Shown: positions 5,760 to 9,803 of the stretch, in pieces
Layout of the letters: each line of letters starts with the position of its first letter
How positions within the stretch are numbered: the first letter of the stretch is position 1
Source of the DNA: Candidatus Lloydbacteria bacterium RIFCSPLOWO2_02_FULL_54_12
GTDB lineage: Bacteria > Patescibacteriota > Minisyncoccia > Phycocordibacterales > UBA6899
Length of the DNA: 9,803 nt
Reading direction: 5' to 3'
Assembly (NCBI GenBank): GCA_001819095.1
Contig: MHLS01000032.1
Coordinates: 56,635 to 66,437, forward strand
Position numbers and translations under genes: made by a program
Notes under the pieces: model-generated
What the model was told of the DNA's origin: nothing
Databases searched by the model: none
Seen by the model: the letters and a program-made list of their open reading frames with translations, nothing else

Positions 5760-6184
5760 GGGAAAACTTGGCCAAGCACCAATGTTGATAATGGGGACAG
5801 TCACAATTAATTGACCGTCGACGTGTCTTAATATTTTCACGGAACCCTTCACCACAAGGAGTACTTCATTTTTCTAGAGCGGAGTGCCGCTAAGAAAAAT
5901 TGGTCGCGCCCGAAGGGTAGAATAGATTTTCCTTATTTTGTCTGTGCCCTTATTCGCACGCGTGCCCCACAGTGGGCTCGACTTTACTACTGGGGAATGG
6001 GCGAACATGAAAAAGAATCTGTGGAATCCTTCGCCCTTGTGCCATGTGGATATTTTAGTACCATATGGTTACGAAACGCCCTAATTACCTAAATTTTAGA
6101 CGAAATTTTGTTTCTTTTGGAACAATAAAGCACGGCGCAGGGACAGATTTGCTATTCCTCGTGGAGCATACTAAAGTTGATGGA
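5760..6184. other. Non-coding, structured intergenic region
   Basis: No convincing gene in 425 bases. It holds CTTGGCCAAG (5768-5777), the string GGGGACAGTCAC (5793-5804) next to the palindrome CAATTAATTG, a dispersed hairpin repeat (5848-5923) and a stem GGGCGAA (5999-6005) / TTCGCCC (6030-6036). A 25-codon frame starts at 6007 (MKKNLWNPSPLCHVDILVP...) after purine-rich bases but has no other support. The frame of the next gene is open back to 6065, but the AT-rich codons before 6185 look unlike the rest of it. Confidence 0.5.
5848..5923. repeat. Dispersed copy of the TTAGGTCG hairpin repeat
   Basis: TTCACCACAAGGAGTACTTC leads into a hairpin with arms ATTTTTCT + AGCGG (from 5868) and CCGCT + AGAAAAAT (to 5900), followed by TTGGTCGCGC and GGGTAGAAT. 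The flanks closely match 8262-8340, where the loop is quite different, and more loosely match the tandem copies ahead of trpS. The hairpin has a U-tract inside its 5' arm but none after the 3' arm, so it is not a classic terminator. Confidence 0.7.
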
Positions 6185-6583
6185 ATGCATAACGGGACGA
6201 ATGACGAGGGTCGGGGGCGCGAGGGCGAGAAGGGTCTTTCGTATGCGGGATATGTCTCCCACGGCGGTCTCATCAATGAGGCCGACTACCAAAGCGCTCT
6301 GACGCGCTCACGTGGCGCAAAAGTGGGGGATGGCGCACGCAGTCAATCGGAAGGAATCGCACGCTTTTCGGGGCTCGACCTTGGGGCGCTTCGCGGGGAG
6401 ATCGACCCTCGCGTGTTGTACGGAATTCTCCGGAACGACACTGCGCCGAGCGAAGTACTCCACCACCACAGCCAGATGTCCGATCAGAAACTTTTTGTTG
6501 AGACGTTGCGCATGCTTGAGAAAGGCGAAGCGGTTTCCGTGGTGCAAAAGGCATACCCCAACATTTTTGCGCAACAAAATTAA
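6185..6583 (+). CDS. Hypothetical protein, 132 residues
   Basis: A GC-rich reading frame of unknown family. The first half is Gly/Arg/Glu-rich and probably flexible (GTNDEGRGREGEKGLSYAGY). It continues through ADYQSALTRSRGAKVGDGARS into a predicted helical C-terminus (DPRVLYGILRNDTAPSEVL, QKLFVETLRMLEKGEAVSVV). No TM segment, signal peptide or cysteine cluster is present. Start choice is uncertain: the ATG at 6185 is used because codon use turns GC-rich exactly there, while an ATG at 6065 would add 40 residues from AT-rich sequence. Neither has a good Shine-Dalgarno. A strong hairpin begins two bases after the stop. It converges with the minus-strand gene on the other side of that hairpin. 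No function is assigned. Confidence 0.65.
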   Translation: MHNGTNDEGRGREGEKGLSYAGYVSHGGLINEADYQSALTRSRGAKVGDGARSQSEGIARFSGLDLGALRGEIDPRVLYGILRNDTAPSEVLHHHSQMSDQKLFVETLRMLEKGEAVSVVQKAYPNIFAQQN

Positions 6584-6584
6584 G

Positions 6585-6612
6585 AACGCCCCGCTGTGCG
6601 CGGGGCGTTTCG
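6585..6612. terminator. Convergent hairpin terminator
   Basis: A perfect 10-bp GC-rich stem, AACGCCCCGC (6585-6594) and GCGGGGCGTT (6600-6609), with a five-base loop. It lies between the stops of two convergent genes. The plus side has only a short T-run (TTTC), and the minus side reads GTTCTTAATTTT. The stem can serve both strands. Confidence 0.8.
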
Positions 6613-6622
6613 TGAAAGGCCG

Positions 6623-6994
6623 CTACTCGATCCATGTGACGTCGGTATCGCCGTCGCGCGGAAATGCTCTGTCTTCGCGGACGCCGGTGTAGCCGACGAG
6701 TTTCCATGTCACCGGGAGGTTGGTTCCTTGGGGATAGATCCTGCCGGCAAGAAAAAAGAACTTCACGACCGATTTGCGCTCGGGTCCTTGACGGAAAGAG
6801 ACGCGTGCGAGGCGTTGCATCCGTCCGGGGGGCCCCGTGTCGACAATGTCACTTGCTTGGACATGGTCCCACGTGTCGCTTATTTCCGGACTGTTATAAA
6901 CAATGCGCAACAACTCACGCATAAAGCCCGTTACTTCGAATTTGACCGTTGTTACCTCTCGTATGTAGAAAGAACTCGCTTGGTGAGCACTCAT
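6623..6994 (-). CDS. Hypothetical protein, 123 residues
   Basis: Unknown family, no homology recognised. The protein (MSAHQASSFYIREVTTVKF...) looks mainly beta: alternating hydrophobic stretches VTTVKFEVTGF, ERKSVVKFFFLAG and LPVTWKLVGYTG, ending DTDVTWIE. There is no TM segment or cysteine. The start at 6994 is chosen because GGAG lies eight bases upstream; the in-frame ATG at 7084 has no Shine-Dalgarno and would make the GATATATCGC repeats coding. The stop is 13 bases from the strong hairpin at 6585-6609, a normal arrangement for a terminated minus-strand gene. A plus-strand frame in the same region overlaps that hairpin and is judged a shadow. It lies downstream of the NADAR gene in the same orientation, but a terminator-like hairpin and a repeat-bearing leader separate the two. 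Confidence 0.65.
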   Translation of the reverse strand: MSAHQASSFYIREVTTVKFEVTGFMRELLRIVYNSPEISDTWDHVQASDIVDTGPPGRMQRLARVSFRQGPERKSVVKFFFLAGRIYPQGTNLPVTWKLVGYTGVREDRAFPRDGDTDVTWIE

Positions 6995-7044
6995 TTCTCG
7001 ATCTCCAGTCTCTGGAATTGCGTTCAGCGGGTCGCCCGTGAACG

Positions 7045-7068
7045 GATATATCGCGATTGATATATCGC
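7045..7068 (-). promoter_or_regulatory. Paired GATATATC palindromes, candidate operator or promoter
   Basis: GATATATCGC occurs at 7045-7054 and again at 7059-7068. The GATATATC core is itself a palindrome, and the copies are 14 bases apart. They lie 51-74 bases upstream of the ATG at 6994, where a promoter or repressor site for that gene is expected. The TATATC parts could also be -10-like. A binding protein is not known. Confidence 0.4.
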
Positions 7069-7110
7069 AGACACAATAACACATAAATTATTATGACGCA
7101 AGACCGCACA

Positions 7111-7149
7111 AAGAAACCCCGCTCGCCCACGAGAGGCGGGTGCGGGGTT
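7111..7149 (-). terminator. Rho-independent terminator after NADAR gene
   Basis: On the minus strand AACCCCGC (7149-7142) pairs with GCGGGGTT (7122-7115), with an inner CCGCC/GGGCG stem, followed by TTTCTTTG. It begins 10 bases after the NADAR stop at 7159. Confidence 0.8.
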
Positions 7150-7158
7150 GGCGGTGTC

Positions 7159-7623
7159 CTACCCTTTGGCTTCCTGCGCGAGACTTGAACGAAGTTTCGT
7201 CAGTCGGGAGCAGAATTCTTCTTCGGTGAGGACGGTTTCTTTCGGGTCGTGGGAGCCGATCGAGTGAGTGAGCGTCTCCGTTCCGGTGGAGACGAGCACC
7301 TCTTGAAACCGCGCATTTGTCGCAAGTGCGTCGAACGCGCGGTCGACGAGCTCTTGATATGCTCCACTTTCACGTGCGTACGCCCTCCCTTTCCACCAGA
7401 GCGTCTGCACCGACTTCCATGTGCTGTTATAATCCTGTCCAAACTTTTTTGCCGTCTTGCCGGTCAACAGGCAGACTTGTTTTTGAAGTGCATGATCTTC
7501 GATCTTGAGTGCCTGCATGAGACCCTCCATTCCTGCGCAGGGCACTCCGTCAAAAACGAAGTCGTATGCTTCAAAGTTGCTTAATGCGGAAGCGGGGAAG
7601 GGGGCGTTTGCCCGAATGTCCAC
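7159..7623 (-). CDS. NADAR-family (YbiA-like) protein, divergent
   Basis: A 154-residue protein of the NADAR superfamily, whose members act on ADP-ribose linkages: YbiA-type N-glycosidases, and enzymes that remove ADP-ribose from guanine in DarT2-type systems. Visible family signs are ALSNFEAYDFVFDG (13-26; the SNF...G start), GMEGLMQALK (31-40; acidic residue E33 and Q37/K40 in the usual helix), GKTAKKFG (55-62), a W/K-rich helix (W69-K70, W76-W77-K78), and FQEVLVSTGTETLTHS (106-121), matching the LLATG region. The usual C-terminal WG/N-LG-LM segment is replaced by DPKETVLTEEEFCSRLTKLR, so this is a divergent subgroup. My recollection is that phages and environmental bacteria carry such forms. 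GTG start at 7621-7623 with AGGAGG five bases upstream, a near-consensus promoter and a clear terminator: a single-gene unit. Substrate unknown; no DarT-like toxin is seen. Confidence 0.72.
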   Translation of the reverse strand: MDIRANAPFPASALSNFEAYDFVFDGVPCAGMEGLMQALKIEDHALQKQVCLLTGKTAKKFGQDYNSTWKSVQTLWWKGRAYARESGAYQELVDRAFDALATNARFQEVLVSTGTETLTHSIGSHDPKETVLTEEEFCSRLTKLRSSLAQEAKG

Positions 7624-7649
7624 GTGAACCTCCTAGTTGGTTGTTGGTT

Positions 7650-7668
7650 GGGAAAGAACTTCTTTCCC
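7650..7668 (-). promoter_or_regulatory. Perfect 19-bp palindrome in NADAR leader
   Basis: GGGAAAGAA-C-TTCTTTCCC has perfect 9-bp arms around a single base. It lies 14 bases downstream of the candidate -10 and 15 bases ahead of the Shine-Dalgarno, so it would be just inside the transcript. It could be a repressor operator; a one-base loop makes an RNA hairpin less likely unless the inner pairs open. Confidence 0.55.
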
Positions 7669-7682
7669 CCAAGCGGAGGCAT

Positions 7683-7711
7683 ACTCTAATATTCCGCACA
7701 TTTTTTGTCAA
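7683..7711 (-). promoter_or_regulatory. Sigma-70 type promoter for NADAR gene
   Basis: On the minus strand a perfect -35 TTGACA (7711-7706), a 17-base spacer and -10 TAGAGT (7688-7683). The expected start of transcription is near 7676, giving a leader of about 50 bases. Confidence 0.75.
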
Positions 7712-7714
7712 CTC

Positions 7715-7736
7715 TGTAACACAAAATGTAACACAA
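7715..7736 (-). repeat. Direct repeat TGTAACACAA upstream of NADAR -35
   Basis: TGTAACACAA occurs at 7715-7724 and 7727-7736, a 12-base period, directly upstream of the -35. The position suits an activator site. It also lies in the tail of the terminator of the next gene. Confidence 0.45.
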
Positions 7737-7737
7737 G

Positions 7738-7761
7738 AAAGCCCCGAGGGTTACGCGGGGC
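7738..7761 (-). terminator. Terminator of the four-TM gene
   Basis: On the minus strand GCCCCG (7761-7756) pairs with CGGGGC (7746-7741) across a nine-base loop, then TTTCTTG. It lies 30 bases after the stop at 7791. The T-run is weak. Confidence 0.55.
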
Positions 7762-7790
7762 GGGGGATTGCTGATATTCGTTTAGCCACT

Positions 7791-8168
7791 CTACCTTATG
7801 CGGAAGCGCCGGAAATATCTTCCCAGTGCATTTCCTGCGTCCGCGTATCCCTTGGCAGGACTGAAGAGCAAGCACAGCAAACCAAAAACACAGAAGGCTT
7901 TTGCCCAAACGATAAACTGGGGTGAGGCGTCCAAGTCTCCCCATGCCCAGAGGATATTCATGAACACCCAGGCATTCATTGAAGCGGTCACGCAAATGTT
8001 CGCCCAAGTTTTTTGGATGAACCGGAAAACGAACAGATTGAGCGCGATCGCGGGGAGAGCAAAAACGAGGAGCGGGATCTTCCACTCAAAAAGCCAGCAT
8101 GCATCGGCGAGGAACCAAAACAGGGAACCCCACATTTCGCAAAAAGCCAACTTCTTATCCTGCTCCAT
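7791..8168 (-). CDS. Four-TM integral membrane protein, unknown
   Basis: A 125-residue inner-membrane protein with four hydrophobic segments: about 12-27 (MWGSLFWFLADACWLF), 31-50 (IPLLVFALPAIALNLFVFRF), 55-77 (WANICVTASMNAWVFMNILWAWG) and 83-103 (PQFIVWAKAFCVFGLLCLLF). It is very rich in Trp and Phe and ends in a basic tail (RYFRRFRIR) that should stay in the cytoplasm. I do not recognise the family; small transporters or channel-like proteins have this size, but no signature supports either. The ATG at 8168 is chosen because GAGG lies eight bases upstream; the frame runs on to a TTG at 8225 inside a palindrome that looks regulatory. It has its own terminator before the NADAR promoter. Confidence 0.75.
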   Translation of the reverse strand: MEQDKKLAFCEMWGSLFWFLADACWLFEWKIPLLVFALPAIALNLFVFRFIQKTWANICVTASMNAWVFMNILWAWGDLDASPQFIVWAKAFCVFGLLCLLFSPAKGYADAGNALGRYFRRFRIR

Positions 8169-8211
8169 CGCGGATACCTCTATTTTTTCTGTAAAAAACC
8201 TATCACACGAG

Positions 8212-8225
8212 TTGCCATCTGGCAA
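8212..8225 (-). promoter_or_regulatory. TTGCCA-TC-TGGCAA palindrome, candidate operator
   Basis: A perfect 6-bp inverted repeat with a two-base centre, about 45 bases upstream of the four-TM gene ATG. On the minus strand TTGCCA resembles a -35 with TAGGTT 17 bases later, so an operator overlapping a weak promoter is possible. Confidence 0.35.
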
Positions 8226-8261
8226 ATGAATACGAACAGATGAATTGTTTCTATGGAATGA

Positions 8262-8340
8262 TTCACCACGAGAGTACTCCCATTTTTATACTCCCTCTGG
8301 TCGTTAAAAATTAGGTCGCGCGCGAAAGGAAAGGTAGAAT
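8262..8340. repeat. Dispersed copy of the TTAGGTCG hairpin repeat
   Basis: TTCACCACGAGAGTACTCCC, then arms ATTTTTA (from 8282) and TAAAAAT (to 8311) around a roughly 17-base loop, then TTAGGTCGCGCGCGAAAGG and GGTAGAAT. The flanks match 5848-5923 closely and the loop does not. It fills most of the gap between the four-TM gene and the terminator of the gene to its right. Confidence 0.7.
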
Positions 8341-8354
8341 GGTTTTTCGCGTCT

Positions 8355-8381
8355 AAAAAAAACCCTGCGGGTTGCGCAGGG
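8355..8381 (-). terminator. Rho-independent terminator
   Basis: On the minus strand CCCTGCG (8381-8375) pairs with CGCAGGG (8369-8363) over a five-base loop, then eight Ts (8362-8355). It begins 17 bases after the stop of the minus-strand gene ending at 8398. Confidence 0.9.
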
Positions 8382-8397
8382 CGGAGTTGAGGATCCT

Positions 8398-8886
8398 TTA
8401 TTTCTTGCTGGGCTCGCTCGTTCTTTCACTCTGGTTGTTTCGAAGCATGTCAATGAGGGCGGGAAGTTCATCTTGTGATTTTGCAAGTATCGCAAGGGTC
8501 TCTCGCGCCTCTTCGATCGGCATTATTTCCGCTCCGCCAAGCACTACCGCCGCAAGCGCATGATCAAGTGGAACCGCCCCGAAGCGCTCCTTCAACTCCG
8601 CGCGGACTTCGGCTTCGGTCATGGTGCGAACTCGCACTTCGTGATTCTCTCCGCGCGCGCAACTGTTGACGTGAAAGTGCGAACCCTGGGCGACGATGCT
8701 GTACGTCAGCCCGCAGTCACACATCAAGAAAATAGTTGACCTGGGGCGCGATTCGCCGATCGTGGCAGGGTGACGAAAACTCCTTTCGCCCGTGAGCACA
8801 TTTTTCAGGCAATTTTTCCCGCAGACGCAGACGATGTCGACCGCAAACGTTTGCCCACCCTTAGGTTCGATCCGCACGCTTTTCAT
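8398..8886 (-). CDS. Cys/His-rich hypothetical protein
   Basis: A 162-residue protein of unknown family with a probable metal-binding N-terminal half. C20-x-C22-x3-C26 is followed by C56-x-C58 (IFLMCDCGLTYSI), H70-x-H72 and C76, enough ligands for one or two zinc sites. This half looks like a zinc-ribbon beta fold. The second half is helical and acidic (EAEVRAELKERFG, HALAAVVLGGAEIMPIEEARETL) and ends in a polar tail. The ATG at 8886 is preferred: AAGGA lies eight bases upstream, and a promoter (-35 TTGACG 8943-8938, 17 bases, -10 TAGCGT 8920-8915) places the transcript start inside the alternative start at 8913. It is divergent from the Rossmann-like gene, and the two promoters share a 158-base gap, so joint regulation is possible. 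A strong terminator follows. Function unknown. Confidence 0.75.
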   Translation of the reverse strand: MKSVRIEPKGGQTFAVDIVCVCGKNCLKNVLTGERSFRHPATIGESRPRSTIFLMCDCGLTYSIVAQGSHFHVNSCARGENHEVRVRTMTEAEVRAELKERFGAVPLDHALAAVVLGGAEIMPIEEARETLAILAKSQDELPALIDMLRNNQSERTSEPSKK

Positions 8887-8914
8887 CGGAAGTTTCCTTT
8901 TCAAGTCTGCCATG

Positions 8915-8943
8915 ACGCTACCACATACTTATTCTTCCGTCAA
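8915..8943 (-). promoter_or_regulatory. Promoter of Cys/His-rich gene
   Basis: Minus-strand -35 TTGACG (8943-8938), 17-base spacer, -10 TAGCGT (8920-8915). The -35 is five of six consensus; the -10 is weak. Confidence 0.5.
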
Positions 8944-8974
8944 GTTACCCCTGCGCGGAGCGGCAACGCATTCA

Positions 8975-9002
8975 TTGACAAATTTCTAAATTACTGTATA
9001 AA
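8975..9002 (+). promoter_or_regulatory. Promoter of Rossmann-like gene
   Basis: A perfect -35 TTGACA (8975-8980), 16-base spacer and -10 TATAAA (8997-9002) with TG directly before it. The transcript would start near 9009, giving a leader of about 36 bases that carries AGAGG (9035-9039) five bases before the ATG. This is one of the best promoters in the window. Confidence 0.8.
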
Positions 9003-9044
9003 AGGACTAGCCATTTTCGTCCTTCCACCCACCGAGAGGTTTCG

Positions 9045-9614
9045 ATGAGTACATATGACCGAGTCAATGGGCCATGTAACTGCCCGTGTCACGACTACCC
9101 GGGTACACTCCACTTCATGCCGTGCTGTGCTTTCACCGGTGAATCGCGTGTGCTCGGAACGGCGAAGGCGGCGATGTACCGCATCACGCAAGACGCGCTC
9201 ATGTTGGGTGTCGTTGGGTACTGTCCGCCGACCCGCTTCGACGAAGATGAAGCGCGCCGGATGATCGTCGATGCGTACGACCGCGTCAGGAAATCATGTC
9301 CCGACCGCGAGATCGCCGTCGTTTCCGGCTTGACCAACGTCGGCGTGCTCAAGATCGCTTACGACGAAGCGGCCAAGCGCGGCTGGAAGACCGTCGGCGT
9401 TGCCTGCGAGCGCGCCATGGAGCATCCGCTCTTTCCGGTCACTGCGCGAATCGTTGTCGGTGCGAACTGGGGCGACGAGAGCCCGACCTTCGTCGGCGTA
9501 CTCGACGCAATCGTCCGCATCGGCACCGGTAAACAGTCGGTCCGAGAGACCGAAGAGGTCAAACGGAATGGCAAATCCGCGTTTGAGTATGATCTGCCAG
9601 TTCTCTCGGCATAG
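9045..9614 (+). CDS. Rossmann-like (SLOG/LOG-like) protein with Cys-rich N-terminus
   Basis: A 189-residue protein. The N-terminus (about 1-30) has C11, C13, C15, H16, C27 and C28, a probable metal site. The rest looks like an alpha/beta Rossmann-type fold: ALMLGVVGYCPP (51-62), a helix rich in acidic and Arg residues, IAVVSGLTNVGVLKIAYDEA (90-109), WKTVGVACERA (114-124), IVVGANWGDESPTFVGVLDA (136-155) and IVRIGTGKQS (156-165), ending EYDLP. Strand-Gly-helix spacing and the late G-G motif resemble SLOG/LOG-type nucleotide-binding proteins, some of which cleave or sense nucleotide-derived ligands. This assignment is by pattern only; the classical LOG PGGxGT is not present. Good Shine-Dalgarno and promoter, and a terminator 16 bases after the stop, so it is a single-gene unit divergent from the Cys/His-rich gene. 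Confidence 0.75.
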   Translation: MSTYDRVNGPCNCPCHDYPGTLHFMPCCAFTGESRVLGTAKAAMYRITQDALMLGVVGYCPPTRFDEDEARRMIVDAYDRVRKSCPDREIAVVSGLTNVGVLKIAYDEAAKRGWKTVGVACERAMEHPLFPVTARIVVGANWGDESPTFVGVLDAIVRIGTGKQSVRETEEVKRNGKSAFEYDLPVLSA

Positions 9615-9630
9615 AGTTTGGACACACACG

Positions 9631-9660
9631 AATCCCGATCGCATTTGCGCGGGATTTTTT
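9631..9660 (+). terminator. Rho-independent terminator
   Basis: AATCCCG (9631-9637) pairs with CGGGATT (9650-9656), with an inner CGC/GCG stem and a small bulge, then a T-run to 9660. It lies 16 bases after the stop at 9614. Confidence 0.85.
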
Positions 9661-9765
9661 GTTCAACTGTTTCTTTGTTTGTTCGCGTGTGTGGGTGAAG
9701 AGAGAAGTTTGTTGGGAACTATGAAAATTCTCCTTTGAAATGCAACTTCTTGTAACATAGAAGGC

Positions 9766-9803
9766 ATGAAAAAACACAAAGGCCGGAAACCCTTTAACCA
9801 CCT
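9766..9803 (+). CDS. Possible start of a gene, 3'-partial
   Basis: An ATG at 9766 opens a frame reading MKKHKGRKPFNH to the right edge. AGAAGG lies just upstream but with only one base of spacing. The basic start resembles many small bacterial proteins, but 12 codons cannot show a family. The stretch from the terminator at 9660 to here shows no other gene. Confidence 0.3.
   Translation, partial: MKKHKGRKPFNH

Noticed and set aside
6007..6084. 25-codon frame MKKNLWNPSPLC...
   Set aside because: Start context is fair, but the frame is very short, has no family, and conflicts with the open frame from 6065.
6273..6707. Minus-strand frame of 144 codons across the hairpin at 6585-6609
   Set aside because: It crosses a strong terminator stem and overlaps both convergent genes.
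6596..7060. Plus-strand frame of 154 codons
   Set aside because: It starts inside the terminator hairpin, has no Shine-Dalgarno, and the minus-strand gene in the same place has GGAG and ends at that terminator.
7069..7084. Upstream ATG at 7084 as start of the 6623 minus-strand gene
   Set aside because: No Shine-Dalgarno, and it would turn the GATATATC repeats into coding sequence; the ATG at 6994 has GGAG at good spacing.
7798..8229. Plus-strand frame of 143 codons
   Set aside because: Antisense to the four-TM gene, which has coherent TM segments and a Shine-Dalgarno.
8858..8880. tRNA T-loop-like GGTTCGATCC
   Set aside because: It lies within the Cys/His-rich coding region and no acceptor or anticodon arm can be paired around it; no tRNA gene was found in the window.

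Overview
The window looks like a piece of a small-genome bacterial chromosome, most probably a Candidate Phyla Radiation (Patescibacteria, Parcubacteria-like) organism. This is inference. It rests on two tRNA synthetase genes with no clear Shine-Dalgarno sequence, a near-leaderless trpS promoter, an AspRS about 120 residues shorter than the usual bacterial enzyme, very short intergenic gaps, many small genes of unknown function and many structured intergenic repeats. The standard genetic code fits every gene read here.

Bases 1-1889 hold two tandem paralogous sensor histidine kinases. The first is cut by the left edge and the second is a complete two-TM kinase. No response regulator is visible. 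Each kinase is followed by an intergenic inverted-repeat element built on AAGGTCGAACCTT. Bases 1890-2272 are non-coding and dense in hairpins, ending in a 41-bp tandem repeat. Bases 2273-4741 carry trpS and aspS, close together on the plus strand. AspRS lacks the bacterial GAD insertion.

From 4742 onward the content changes to accessory genes. First comes an AT-richer three-gene cluster on the plus strand: a two-TM mini-protein, an overlapping 66-residue protein and a zinc-ribbon protein with one C-terminal TM. After a 425-base non-coding stretch there is a GC-rich plus-strand gene of unknown function. Three minus-strand genes follow, separated by terminator-like hairpins: an unknown 123-residue protein, a divergent NADAR-family protein with a near-consensus promoter, and a four-TM protein. 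Then comes a divergent pair: a minus-strand cysteine/histidine-rich protein and a plus-strand Rossmann-like (SLOG/LOG-like) protein with a cysteine-rich N-terminus. Their promoters lie back to back in the same gap. A final reading frame starts at the right edge.

The left half is housekeeping plus signalling. The right half resembles an accessory or phage-influenced island in which two genes (NADAR and SLOG-like) belong to superfamilies tied to NAD/ADP-ribose and nucleotide chemistry. Variants of one hairpin repeat occur upstream of trpS, at 5848-5923 and at 8262-8340, so the same repeat family is found in both halves. Whether the right-half genes form one system cannot be decided from sequence alone; most have their own promoter and terminator signals, which argues against a single operon.
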